NCBI GenBank assembly: GCA_944472155.2
Contig: OX235271.1
Location: 41,218,633-41,282,632 of the forward strand
Direction of reading: 5' to 3'
DNA from: Trichobilharzia szidati
Taxonomy: Eukaryota; Platyhelminthes; Trematoda; Strigeidida; Schistosomatidae
Length of the DNA stretch: 64,000 nucleotides
Positions 36,301-48,237 of this stretch are shown here, piece by piece. Both the position numbers and the translations under genes were made by a program. Every line of letters starts with the position of its first letter. Within the stretch, counting starts at the first letter, position 1. Under the pieces are notes generated by a model. The model was not told the DNA's origin. It searched no databases and saw only the letters and a list, made by a program, of their open reading frames with translations.

Positions 36301-39300
36301 CTTATTAAAACCCTTTCTTATTCTCTATTTCCTTCGTACTCTTATGATATGAATTTAAACTCTGATTAGACGTCCAATTCACCTACCTTTAGTATTATGT
36401 AACTTCTAAGATTTGGCCTTATTTATTTATTGAATTGCCTACATATACACATTTTACTACTTTCGTTATTCCTATCACCACCATAAACCTTACTATTATT
36501 ATTTTGCTATCATTATTGTCATCGTTATTGCTGAAGCTCAAAACATTATTATTATTATATGAATCAAAAAATTACCGTCATTGGTTAAATATTTTATACA
36601 TAAATCTATGTAAACTGGAGTAAAGCCCGAAGAAGATCTAATTGAAAACAATATTCAAGTGTTGGTTTGTAGGGATTTGATTGGTTACAGGATTTTCATC
36701 ATGAGCTGACATTAGTTAGAGAACCATTGGAAAACCTGGGAGTACTGGACAGCTGTTTCGTCCTAGTTTGGGATTCTTCATCGGTACGAACCCACCGGGA
36801 TTCAAACCCAGGTCCTTCTGGTTACAAGGCGAGCTCGTATGCCATTAAGCCACTGGGACCCGATCCAATGAATTCTAACTTCCTACCAACACTTGAATAT
36901 CAATGAGATGCTCGCTAGCGACTAGCCCTATTCAGGTAGGTAGTTACCTGGGATTCTAGTGGTAAACCGTGACCAGTAGGGTGCAGCAGGTCGTGTATGA
37001 GTACAAATACTCGCCGAAGACATTGGCTAGGGTCGCGCTATGTCCTGAATTGGCAGAAGTTAGAATTACTGGGCCATTGGATCAGGTCCCAGTGGCTGAA
37101 TGGTATACGAGCTCGCCTTGTAACCAGAAGGACCTGGGTTTGAATCCCGGTGGGTTCGTACCGATGAAGAATCCCAAACTAGGACGAAACAGCTGTCCAG
37201 TACTCCCAGGTTTTCCAATGGTTCTCTAACTAATGTCAGCTCATGATGAAAATCCTGTGACCAATATTGTTCGCTTATATGTCTTGTTCTAATATTGATA
37301 ATAGGAATACTTAAGATTTTGGAATCAAAGAACCCTGAATATCTGGTAAGAACAGAACAATTATTTCTTTTTGTCTTTAAACTATTGCATATTTTACTGT
37401 TAGATTCGCATAGGATGAAATCTAGGATTGTCATATCTTGTGGTAATTCTGTTTGCGCTGACGCATAACTCACCAAACAACTTTTCCATAATTTCCATCA
37501 GTTAATGATTAAATATCCTCAAACTGGATTTGTTTGGCCCCAACTACAATAGCTGCCTGTATCATCTTTATGGAATTCATTTTGAAGATGCTTAACGATA
37601 GACTTCTGCCAGTCTACTTCAAAACCGCTTCAAGGACAACATAGTGTTTGAATAACTCATTTTTTAATTAGACCATGCAGTATTTAAAAGCTCCCACTTC
37701 TGTCTTCAGAACTATACTAGAATTTCTATTACAAGTTATCAGAAAATAATTTTAGTCACATCTAATCTTCATTTTATAAGATATTGTACTCGGTTGAAGG
37801 CAGCTCAGGGAAACCAACTTTTGTCGATTATAAAGCAGACTTCATAATAGAGCTTCTTATCCTTCAATAAATCATTTGTCATCCTGGAAAGGATCAAACA
37901 AGCCCTGGATGAAACCTTCGACCGGAACAGGCTGGATTCAGGAGAAACAAGTCATGCATTGATCAGATCGCCACACTACGGATCATCATTGAAAAAAGCC
38001 TGGAATGACAGTCACCTCTCTATCTCAACTTCACCGACTTTGAAAAGGCCTTCAACAGACAGCGTCGATCGAGAGGTGATTTGGAAACTACTTCGCTACT
38101 ACGGAGTGCCACCGACAATAATACATCTCATCCAACAGCTGTACGATAATGCTGCATGCCAAGTAATCCACAACGGGATTCTTACGGAACCTTTCGAAGT
38201 GAGGACAGGAGTAAGACAAGCTGGCTGACTACTATCGCCAATGATTTTACTGATTGCAGTAGATTAGATAATGCGAAAAACAGCGGCGGGCAATGAGGAA
38301 ACAGGCATAAAATGGACTCACACAAAAACTTGGAGGATCTGGACTTCGCCGATGATATATGTCTGACTTCCCACAAACTGGAAGATATGCAAGCGAAAAG
38401 CAACAAGTTAGCAGAAGAAGCATCAAAGATAGGATTTCAGGTGAACATAGAGAAAACAGAGGTGATGAAGATTCCTGGACAAGAACAACAACAACAGACA
38501 ACGATCAGCATAAATGGGAGGAACCCGAAAGAAACAACATCCTTTACCCATCTACCTGGGAAGCATCGTTTCAACTACAGGCGAATGGAACTGACGAGGA
38601 TATTAAAGCAAGAATCGGAAAACCAAGCAACAAGATTTCACCACTCTCAAGTCTGTGTGGAGGTCAACAACACTCAGCATCAAAAATAAGATCAGGATTT
38701 TCAACTTCAATGTGAAGTCAGTGCTACTTAATATACGGATCAGAGACCTGCACTGCGCGTCATAAAGAGAATCTCAAACAAACTACAGACCTTCATTAAC
38801 AGCTGTCTTCGCTCAATACCACTCAACTTCAGATGGCCAGAAAAGATCAGCAACAGGGATCTCTGGGAGCGAACCAACTCAGCAGGAACCGATTGTGAAA
38901 GAAATAGGCAGGAATAAATGGAGATGGATTGGCTGGTCATACTCTGAGGAAACCATCAAGTGACATCACTAGACAAGCCATTGCTCGAGTGGAACCCTAC
39001 CGGATGGGAAGCGGCGAGTTGGTCGTCAGTGCAAGGGTGACTTGGAGGAGGTCATGTGAAGAGGAGATGAAAACGTGTGGGCAAACTTGGAGCCAGGTGA
39101 AGACTGTAGCAGAGAACTGAACGCAATGGAGACGCACGGCTGAAGCCCTATGTTCCTCTAGGAATTAAAGGATACAATAATAATAAATCATTTGTCAAAT
39201 CATTCATTGCTGTTGTGATAACTAACTAATCTACAATTTTGATCGGTTGAAAACTGAATGCGGATGAAATCTTGTTGGAATTTTTAATATCAAAGAGCTT

Positions 39301-42300
39301 TTCAAGGGAAATTAGTTATACACTTACCACCTAAATTTTGAAGTATTAAATACATAGTACATGAGAGAAGTCATCAATTTCAACTTAAACATTCTACGAA
39401 CAGAATGTAAATATTTAACAAAGTAACTAAGCTGCATGCAGATTTTTATTTAGACAGAATATCCGTTTGATCTACACTGACACAGTGATAAACAAATCAA
39501 TGGTCACATGGGATGACAGTGGACTAAATTATGCATCAGATCAATTGTATTAAGGTCAAATAATGCATTTAAAATTAAAATTAAATTATTGAAAACGATA
39601 AAAAAACATTTGATTTTGTAGTTAATTACCGACTAGATTCAAGCTAATTATCCAGTTTGCTGGTCGAAGTTTCCACTAATATTACGGTTGAAATAGCTTG
39701 AAAATAATCTATCCATTCAGAATCTTTTTCAAAAAAAGTTTAATCCTTTGTATTCTGAGTGGGAAATAGGGCCTCAAGCTTGAGCTTTGAAGTTCCAGCA
39801 GCAGTGGGTTTTTTATATAGGGTGGATTACGAGCAAAACACCTCAACCTTCCCTCTTTATCGGGTTACTACCGGCTAAGTGAGGTTAAGGAATGCATCGG
39901 TTGGGGATCGAACCCCGTGCCACGTGTATTTCTGGTGGGTATTCTACAAATGACCCACAGACGTTCAACCTATCCAGAAAATAATAGTTACTTATATGAT
40001 AATATATGCATGTGATATTTACTAATCCCTTAATTCACCCTTTAAAGTCAGTTGTAATGAAAAAAGAACTTGACCATATACTTTTCTATCAGTCAAAACC
40101 CCTTCATTTCTTACTATCCTTATATCTAACGTTATATTGGTAGACAAATAAAGGAGCATTTTTAAGTAGCTGCCCCGTTCACTTAAGAAAATCTTCTTCG
40201 CAGCTGAATTACGACTAACTGTCTCCACGAAACCTATGATTCGTATGAATGTGAAGGATAAGCTACCACTGCTGGCCTCATCAATGTGTATCTATCAATC
40301 CACCTGCTCGTGTGGAACCAGGCATGTCGTCCTTAACCAGAGTTCTCTATCCAAACGTATCATCGAACACTTACCAGTATTGTTTTAAAAAGCAGAAAAT
40401 CGATGGCCCCGCAGCTCTATCTTAGAACATCTGATAGATTCCGGTCACCAAGATACACCCCAAACAAACTTCAAAGTCGCCTACACAATACGAAGCAGTC
40501 TTTCTAAAAGTGTACGAATCAGAATTTTCCAAACTGCAGGAGCAATGGCAATTCACTTGCTAAGTCCTGAACTATGCATGCAGAAGAAGCTAGTTCAATC
40601 ACTACACTTGCAATGAACGTAATCTGTCTTAATACCCGACAGATAAATTCTACTTCTTTCTGTCTTTTCGTTAGTGTTATTTTGTCTTTATAATTGTAAT
40701 ATTTTACATATTCAACTTTCCTGTTCTCTACCCCCACCCGATTTAATTTCTACACTTCATTACCACTGTTACTGACTTGACCAACGCTCAATTTCTAGTC
40801 ATTTATGTTACGTCATCCAATTTATTTGCTCAGTTTTAGTCCTAATTTAAAAGAACATTTTAACGTCTATTAAGCTTACCATAAAAAACTAGCAAAAATA
40901 TAAAAAGATGCTAAAATAGTTGTGAAAAACATAAGTTGATTGAATTGCAAAAAGCAATAAAAACTGATAAATATGATTACACAATTAACTAAGAAAAGGT
41001 GTTAAATAAAGTAAGTCAGAAGCCGAATTAGATGAGATTCAATCGGAAACTGAAATGATTGGTAGCTGGTATTGTTAGTGATGAAATAATCAGATACAGA
41101 ATGAACGGTCTTCTGGTTCAATTGAATACAATTTTGATATAAGAATAAAACTTGTGCACTGTGGTAGAGTGTAATTCCATTATGGGTAAATTTTGTTTTG
41201 ATAAAGTCTCACAGAGTTGTACAGTAATGCTTACTGATGACGTTTCGAGCACAATTTGTTGCTCATAATCAAATCAAGGATAGTTGGTTTGTTCGCTGGT
41301 TAGTGGTGTGATAAGAAAAGCTTTGTTAATATTTAAAGGGAGGACCGTGAGGCCTCCCCACTGACAAAAACTACACGCCCGAGCGCACCCGATTAGGGTC
41401 CGTCGCGAGTTTCAACCCACCGAGGTGCAATGGTGAGCCTCCACCCGGGGTCAGGGCATTCTTGATCACCCTGAACCCGGCACCAGGCAAGTTTGATATG
41501 ATTATGAGCAATAAATTGTGCTTGGAACGTCATCAGTAAACATTACTGTATAACACTGTGAGACTTTATCAAAACAAAATTTACCCATAATGAATACAAT
41601 TTCGACTATCTTAATACTCATTCTGAAATAATTTCACTTACACCTTTTGCTAGATACTATTTTATACTATTTATGGATTTATAACTGTAGAAATTGGGGA
41701 AACAATCTACTGAAAATCGTTGTTGGCTTGAATGTCTTTCGAAAACTTCCAACTGACTAAAAATAGAATAACTATTCAGTAGCATGGAATTTTCTTGAAT
41801 TTAAATCATCATGAAGAAGGGTGATCCCAAATGTGTAAAAAAAATTGATAAGACGCCTTTAAAACAATAAAGAGAAAATATTCATTCAGACATTCAGTAA
41901 AAACAGAAAAATTGAGCAAAAAATATACTTTTCGATAATGTCCTCTTCTGGCTCTACAATTATTTATATATGTTTATGTACACAGTATATTCTAGAATAG
42001 TCGTCATTACCAGTATTGATGTTTTTTAAATACTATCTGTTTGTTAAGCAAGTTGAATGGATTTACAGTTCAAGAATGATGCATAAGTTACAATAATAAG
42101 CATAAAAATGTAATAGCAAATAGAATGTCAAATAAAATTAAGGAAATTTCCACAACAAATTGAGGATCAATAAAATCTTGATGGTCAAGGCAAAGAAAGT
42201 GTCTGAATCAACTTCTTTTGGATACATAACTTAGGTTTCTTAACGTAGATCCCAACAGCTTAAGCAACATATAGCAGATGAACTCTTAAGGTGAAGTTAA

Positions 42301-45300
42301 GATTTTTTGGTATACCATAGATGACTTTGAAAGCCTCGTTAATATCAATCTTGTGTTCTGTATTCACAAGATGAGATGCAACAGCGCTACGTGAATGGGT
42401 TTTGTTTGTCCTCTACTTAACCACTTTGCAGGATGATGTTTGGAAATGTGACGATAAACACGCCTAATTGTACGGTCTCTATAACTGGCTCCACAGGAAC
42501 AGTCAAACTGGTAGATATACAGCCAAACATAATCTCTGATATGATTGCAGAGTTCATTTAAACGTGCAATACAAAGACCAATTATCTGATGAAATTAAAA
42601 CCCTTACTAACCACTTCCGTTCTACCCATTCACGGATATTGAAACGAAAGAGTAGAAAGCTTGTTATGTAATGAAGAAGGGTTTCTGTAAATGAATGTGA
42701 ACATTGAATGTTGATTCAATGACCTTGGTCGCCATTGGCGGGCAACTCGAAGGCACGAATGATTCAGTCATGTACAAGTTGGAAGAAGACGAAAGAATGC
42801 GAATAAAACCTTTGTACAGAATATTGATTTTAGCTGTCGGAGAATACAATCTGTTGTAATTCATTGTATCTTGGAGTTAAACTCGATCCTCTACTCAGTA
42901 TAATTGTCGATTCGGAGTGTCTTCGGAAATAACAGGAACTTAGGATTAAGTTCCTTGACAGTTACTTTTCAGTAATCAGCATAGATGCGTGACCATTGTA
43001 CTTACAATCAATCGCCTAACATTAATTTTTATTATTTTAGTAAAAAGTGCCAGTGAGACAACTTATAGTTTTACACAAGACTGAAGTAAATAATTATTTT
43101 AACTGATCTAATTCTTTTATCATTACTACCGCTCAGAACTTGGAAAGACAGTGACTTACTGTAATTAACTTGATGTCTATTTACTCTTTGATTCAATAAC
43201 TTTCCAGCAGTGGTTACTTTTATATAATTTTTTACTTGAAATCCGTCTAAAATACACAGTAATAATCAGTATAGTCACTTTTTAAATGATAACTAACTAT
43301 TTAAATTAAGAAATTTCGTAAAAATGAAATAAGCACTTTGTAATTCTGATGAAATCTTGTTAGCCACCAATATAACAATGCTGATAAATCATATTAGGCT
43401 CCATTTTACGCATTTACTTTAGTACATATGTATTTTAGGGTGTCATTTTATATTTTGTCCATATAGTACACTAAAACCTCTCAAACTTTGCCCTACGACA
43501 TTCAGAGGAATTTGAATCCTTTCAACTGTCTTTTCTTAACAATATTGTTAAGTATACCCAATAAGTAGACTCGGATATCACTCAGACACATTCACACTAG
43601 TCACTAACCGTTCCTCGTGGTCGCTTCACTTGATACTATCTCATAAATGAAAAATAATATTTCCTCAAGTTGTTATCATTCCACACTTACGTTATTTATT
43701 AACCATAGGAAAATATTGCAAAAACATCCTGACAGTGGAAAGTTAATCCATTTAGCACAAGTCACATATTTAAGATTCACGATAGTTTGAACGAATATTG
43801 GTACAATTTATCGTATTAACTAGTTTGATGAATACAAGAATTTTCAATAGTTGGTTTGTAAGGGTTAGATTTGCTTTGACAAGTTGATCATGGATTGATA
43901 TCAGTTAGAGAACCATTGAAAACCAACCAGGGAGTACTGGACAGCTGTTTCATCCTAGTTTTGGGAATCATGATCATTTTCAAAATTAATCTGATGCTCG
44001 CTAGTGACTTCCTACAAGATGTAGTATCCTGGAGTCCTAGCTAGAAGTCGTGACTAGTTAGGTTCATCCAGTCAAGTGCGAAGATGGATTTCCCGTCGAT
44101 GACATTGGTAGGTGGTCATGCTAAATCATGAATTAGTAGAAGTTAGAATTCATGGGCTTGCCATTGAATCAGATCCCAGTGGCTGAGTGGTATATGGTCT
44201 TACGCTTTAACCGGAAGGTCCTGGGCTCGAATCCCAGTGGGAGCGAACTACGAATATAAGAATATTTAATCACATCCATAGTATTAGTGAATTCAATAAA
44301 ATAATTCAATTCATCATTCACTTACCGTTTTCGCCTTTTTGAAATTAAAACGTGTTAAGATGTTGCTTGTTTGTATTTTGTGATTTAATAGATTTGATGA
44401 AGTAACTTTTGAAGGAATATGAGTTAAATATTCGAATGGTAAAGTATTTGATGTGTCGACCGAATAGTCATCAAATAATTCTGGTGAACAACTTTCATCA
44501 TATTGGTGATAATTATAATACTGACAGCCTTGATGATAATCATTCGTTAAAAATGATCTATGCTGATAAGGATACTGAGGTGAATACAAGGCTGAAATTG
44601 ATGACGGCGATAGCGATGAAAATGATTTCCCTGAAGATGACGATAATGATGATGACGGTGAATATGATGAAAGTCTATTGGCCTTTGAAAAGTGACCGGA
44701 AGTTTCATAAAACATGTCGTTATTATTATTATTACTAATATCATGAATGTGATCTTTAGATAATTCATACGAATAATGAAATGAATCAATCGATAATTTA
44801 TGCTTTTTCAATAATTTTAACAAAGTGGTTTTTTCTTCACATTCAGGAAAATTTCTCATAGCATATTTGACAAATAATTTCGCACGTTTAGAATATCCAT
44901 AAGTTTCAAGATAGTCTTCATATAACTTGAAGAGAATATGTTTGCTGTGGTTTATTATATGCTGGTGAGAAAGTGAAAATGAATTCGGTGATGGCGGCGG
45001 CGTTGATGATGATAATGATGACGATGAGTCGTCTGTGACGTAATTACTGCTACTACTACTACTGCTGCTGATATTGCTCAGATTAGTCGATCTCACTATA
45101 CCTTTTTTATTGAAGTTAAAATTCGACTTAGCATTTTTTAAATCCCATTCAAATTTCTTTGACAAATGAATAAATGAATGGGTCATTGGTAAGAGAATTA
45201 AATTTTCAATGATACATGGATCTTCAATGATAAATTTAATATTGGATTTTGTTGTCTTCAAGTAAAATCCTTTAAAACAGTTGTTGTTACTTTTGCTAAC

Positions 45301-45751
45301 TTTCGTATTAGACATAATATTTGAAGTAGTAATTGTTCCAATATTATTATTACTATCATCATCAAACATTTGAACTTGTATATTGTTTTCATTCGATTTC
45401 AACTTCATAACAGGAATTTGAAAATATGATTTCTTTTGTTTCTTCATGAATGATAAAGGCGACGTGGGTGACTGTAAACACTGTTGATCATTAGATACTG
45501 GACTGTCTAACAGATTTTTAGGCAAAAGGTTTATTGCTGTAGGACTAAGATTTCTATTGTCATTAAAACAACTACTATTATCACTACTGGTGTAGTTATT
45601 AGTACTACCAGTTAGATCACAACTGATAATGCTGTCTGATTTCTGTTTCATGGTACAACTGTTGTTGCATTGTTTTCTACAGCAGTATTTATCTCTTCTT
45701 TTTTTTCTGTTTTCCTCCTCAATATCATTAAAATCACATGTTGAACTGACC
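32903..45751 (-). CDS. TIS11/ZFP36-like tandem CCCH zinc-finger protein
   Basis: Proteins of this family bind AU-rich elements in mRNA 3' UTRs through two CCCH fingers and recruit decay machinery. Two exons join in phase 0: 45751-44326 (long, low complexity) and 33310-32903. In a model starting at the Met at 45651 the protein has 577 residues. Finger 1 is C-x9-C-x5-C-x3-H (about 465-485) and finger 2 is C-x8-C-x5-C-x3-H (about 504-523), with the 18-residue linker that is diagnostic of the TTP/TIS11 class. The lead-ins FKSQV and FRSQL replace the family's YKTEL. One extra residue in finger 1 is unusual. The N-terminal 440 residues are Ser/Asn-rich with no recognised domain. The true start may lie in an upstream exon. 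The 11-kb intron holds at least nine retroelement insertions. Confidence 0.75.
33460..33759 (+). repeat. Hammerhead SINE copy with 13-bp target duplication
   Basis: Flanked by perfect aaacttggaatga repeats (33447-33459, 33760-33772). The left arm is truncated within the hammerhead block. The right part has A box, B box and the best core: CTGAAGA, stem II GTC...GAC, CGAAAC, GGCTGTC, CAGTACT (33617-33665). It ends CCCTACAAAAACCAATACTT. It is in the intron of the TIS11-like gene. Confidence 0.85.
34360..34745 (+). repeat. Dispersed repeat with CCTAAC-like stretch, copy 1
   Basis: It aligns with 63365-63735: GATATATCCATT, TAACTTGAAGTCC, TTGATATTTCTATCACTATT, AAAAGCCATAACCC and AGCTATGGAGACGAGG are shared. 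The middle (34445-34540) is a degenerate run of CCTAA/CCCTAA units. Confidence 0.7.
35577..35810 (-). repeat. RTE-tailed tRNA-like SINE
   Basis: Minus orientation. Head with CCACATATGTGG stem and GGGGTTCGATCCTCGG B box; 3' end matches the family. Confidence 0.75.
36085..36300 (+). pseudogene. Penelope-like element C-terminal fragment
   Basis: The frame reads AHLIDSGH, SAFKVIYRIPSKFSNGIR, LHIAEAMGI, then PSLYIQKEFLVPLSLHWP, the layout of the C-terminal end of the other Penelope-like copies. One internal stop. Confidence 0.5.
36657..37262 (+). repeat. Fold-back hammerhead SINE, longest copy
   Basis: Left arm 36660-36890 (reverse tail, hammerhead-like block, B and A boxes), full leader 36900-37075, A box CCAGTGGCTGAATGG, B box GGGTTTGAATCCC, hammerhead-like block 37155-37210 (CCGATGA, TAGGACGAAAC, AGCTGTC, CAGTACT) and tail. 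Short matching caatatt flanks (36651, 37262) may be a 7-bp duplication. Confidence 0.8.
37860..39190 (+). mobile_element. RTE-like LINE, reverse transcriptase and 3' end
   Basis: A reverse-transcriptase remnant with YGVPPTIIHLIQQLYDNA, then the catalytic block LDFADDICL (FADD) and VNIEKTEVMKI, then WRWIG...HTLRK, KRRVG-like and EEEMKTCGQTWSQVK, and an end GCCCTATGTTCCTCTAGGAA with AATAATAAT. Frameshifts at 38225-38312 and 38560, plus several stops. It is inside the TIS11-like intron. Confidence 0.8.
39736..39966 (-). repeat. RTE-tailed tRNA-like SINE
   Basis: Diverged copy, B box GGGATCGAACCCC (reverse complement of GGGGTTCGATCCC), CAACCTTCCCTCTTTATC middle. Minus orientation. Confidence 0.7.
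40060..40590 (+). pseudogene. Penelope-like element, endonuclease end
   Basis: Fragments in shifting frames: PRSLKKIFFAAELRLTV, VKDKLPLLASSMCIYQSTC, a GIY-YIG-type SCGTRHVVLNQSSLSKRIIEH (the YIG tyrosine and glycine are lost), LEHLIDSGH and PELCMQKKLVQSLHLQ. Colinear with 50460-50906. Confidence 0.7.
41140..41605. repeat. Inverted-arm element around a GC-rich core
   Basis: 41145-41275 and 41495-41600 are inverted copies (TTGCTCATAATCA / TGATTATGAGCAA, CTGTGGTAGAG...). The 41335-41490 centre is strikingly GC-rich (CCTCCACCCGGGGTCAGGGC) compared with its surroundings and lacks a recognised function. Confidence 0.65.
41610..43825. other. Intronic AT-rich DNA, nothing recognised
   Basis: Part of the large intron of the TIS11-like gene. 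No coding exon or repeat end was identified. Confidence 0.4.
43842..44251 (-). repeat. Fold-back hammerhead SINE near the exon donor
   Basis: Imperfect flanks gaatacaagaat (43830-43841) and gaatataagaat (44252-44263). The constant tail is at left, the reversed hammerhead-like block at 43935-43965, then leader, A box and B box to 44250. The far end stops just after the B box. It lies about 75 bp from the splice donor of the long exon. Confidence 0.75.
44326..45751 (-). CDS. Long Ser/Asn-rich exon of the TIS11-like gene
   Basis: This is the longest open frame in the window. It ends FNFKKAKT at a strong donor (gtaagtg) in phase 0, matching the phase-0 acceptor of the zinc-finger exon at 33310. 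A likely 5' boundary is the ctgcag acceptor before 45751; the first in-frame ATG is at 45651. Homopolymeric Ser and Asn runs are encoded by trinucleotide repeats (45000-45070, 44590-44700). One more ordered, charged block (FKLYEDYLETYGYSKRAKLF onward, near 44930) is not recognised. Confidence 0.7.
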
Positions 45752-46377
45752 CTGCAGTGGGGTCTTCTATGCGCGCATTTATGTGTATAAAAATGCACAA
45801 AAAATGAACATCATATGAAGTTTTTTTTCAAATTCTCTGTAAGTGTTAATTAATAGTGATGAGGTCATATTCAATGGGCTAAAAATAGTCATAAGACAGA
45901 ATTCGCTTAGTGTTATATGACTTAAATAATTCTTTACAAATTCTCCGCTAACTTAAGACGGATCAGCTGTTTTACGCTGTCACAGGGAATTCTCATGACA
46001 CAAAGAAATGGTGTCAAGAAGTTTTTTATTGAAAATTATTGTTTACTGAATTATATCAAGATGCGCAGTTTACAAAATACCACTTGAAGATTTCAACAAA
46101 ATGATTTCAATACTTAAAATTGTTTAGTTCTATCACACTTGACAGATTCAGAACTTCATATCGCCGTTAAAAGAAGCTTTTACATCTAAATATCACGTTA
46201 TGAATTTATTGTCAGGCACGATCCACCTAGATCTTTTACAGACATCTGAAACTGTTGCTATAAGATTGACCTACGTGGAACTATTTATTCACTACGAATG
46301 CATTCAGACGTTGTTCTTAGCTTCGCCAAACTTGAGTTTCTCTAATTCTTTTCTTCGTCTTTTTTTCTTTTAATCTG

Positions 46378-46710
46378 CAACCTTGAAGGAACTTATGTCC
46401 CCTCTGAGATCCGAACCCACGTCACCTAAACAAAGGGGTTGTTGATATTAGATGGTAGGAAGTGATCATCAGGAAGCCCAGCCTGACCCAAGTCTCGTGC
46501 TAGTTGACAGTCACCAGCCAGCAAGGAGTATTGAGCCCACCTCAATGGTAACGTCTCTGACTGCAGCACTGAGTGATGCGGGTTCAAAGCTCAGAAGGGA
46601 CATGAGTTCGTTCAAGGTTGCAGATATGTCTTGCTGACGAGTAGGAACTAGCACGAAACTTAGATCCAAGGCTTCCTACCAATTACCTCCAATCATCTAA
46701 TACAGGTATT
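46378..46710. repeat. ACTAGT-family tRNA-like fold-back repeat
   Basis: 46450-46530 and 46625-46705 are inverted arms (TTAGATGGTAGGAAG against CTTCCTACC...CATCTAATA). The centre has GTAACGTCTCTGACTGCAGC and GCGGGTTCAAAGC (B-box-like). A reversed B box also sits at 46400-46425. Confidence 0.6.
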
Positions 46711-47189
46711 GTTTTCAATTTCCTTATTATTTATTTTATAATTACATGACTCCGCCTAATTCATCTCACATACTGATTATTTCATGATGAACTACAGACC
46801 ATTGTCGTACTATCTCCTGTTTGATCCATACTATCTCTGTACTAGACATTCCCCAAATATGTTCATCAACCTCGAACAGACTTGTCAGTGCATGACTGTA
46901 CTGTAAATGATTATCATCACTGTCTCGTATTTTAGAACATTTTGTAAGTGAATGTAATACACCACGTTTGCTACACAAGTACTATTTACTTTGGCCGCTT
47001 ACAACCAGTCTGTTATTCACCGTGAAAACAATGCACTCGCCCCATAACTGGCTATTACTGCAGTGAAAATAAATATTTTAAAACAAGTAACACTTGTGAA
47101 AAAATAGCTAATTTGCTAATTGCAAATTAATTTGTAATTCACACAGTAGTCTGAGAAAGGTGAAATTTCAACACAGTTTCCTTTGGAGA

Positions 47190-48060
47190 CTGAAATTATT
47201 CAGTTCACAATATTTGATATGCTTAATACCATAAGTAGTAATCGAAAAACCGAATAAAGATGCATAAGACAACAGTCTGTCTGTCTGTTTTCGACATAGA
47301 ACTTTGCACTGATGTGCGGCAGTTCAAGTCGCCACACTCCCTCTTTGTAGCACACAAAGCAACAGAAGAAAGTAGGAGAAATGCATAATATAGACAGTAA
47401 ACAGAGGTGTGAGACAAAGGTATAGTAATAACGAAGAACAAAACAGTTTAATTGGAAATTATAAGTCACAAGGAGTGGATGCATCTGCACAAGCCATTGA
47501 GAACGATTTTGAGCCATGTCACCAATTGTTTCCAACCATTGGTTTTAACCGTCCCGAGGACACCAACCGGGAAGTCTACACCTTCCTACGTGGCTTAAAT
47601 TAACTGTTGTAGATTTCATTGACTGGAGCCATGTTTTCGTTTGACCACCTCTAGCTCTTTTCCAGCCTGACCCTATATCAGTTAACATTGCCCGTCGAGG
47701 AAGGCGATGACTAGGCATACGTAACACATGTCCTAACCATCTCAGTCGATGTAATTTCACAGTCTCGTCGACTGATTTCCCCACCTTACCTAGCACTGGA
47801 CGCCTAACCTCAATATTGCTCACCTTATTATACCACTTCACGCGGGAGATAGAACGCAGACACCTGTGATCAAAGGCAGCTCATCTTTTCATGTCTTTCA
47901 CTCTCAATGGCCAGGTCTCACAGCTGGCCATAATGGAGGACGGAGCGGACTGATGAGCAGTACACCCGCCCTTTGGTCGATAGTCGGATATCACGTCTAC
48001 GCCAGAGACGGCGTAAACTGGCATATAAGAAACTAGCCCTACTCATTAATAGAGGTGAGT
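47190..48060 (-). mobile_element. LINE fragment, C-terminal region (second LINE type)
   Basis: On the minus strand the frames give ASFLYASLRRLWRRRDIRL, KGRVYCSSVRSVLHYG, VDETVKLHRLRWLGHVLRMP, GGQTKTWLQSMKS, LSHVGRCRLPGW and IGDMAQNRSQW, the usual end of a non-LTR retrotransposon. Stops and frame changes. A shorter duplicate of its middle lies at 55321-55450. Confidence 0.7.
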
Positions 48061-48237
48061 AGTTGTATGCCACAGTCATCAACCAGGTTGAAGTGATTTC
48101 ATTTCTGAACGGCTGGTTTACTTGTATTGGGTAGAGTTGATTAACAGTGTACCCACTGTGACTGGCAATTACTAGTGTGTGTATGGAATTCACAAATTTC
48201 GGTAGGAATCTTCAAATTATTACTGTATAAAACAATT

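Noticed and set aside
37959..38715. Three overlapping open frames as separate genes
   Set aside because: Together they form one frameshifted LINE reverse transcriptase, so they are not independent genes.
44409..44738. 109-codon plus-strand frame (and 44547-44789 minus frame) over the long exon
   Set aside because: These are shadow frames of the TIS11-like exon caused by trinucleotide repeats.
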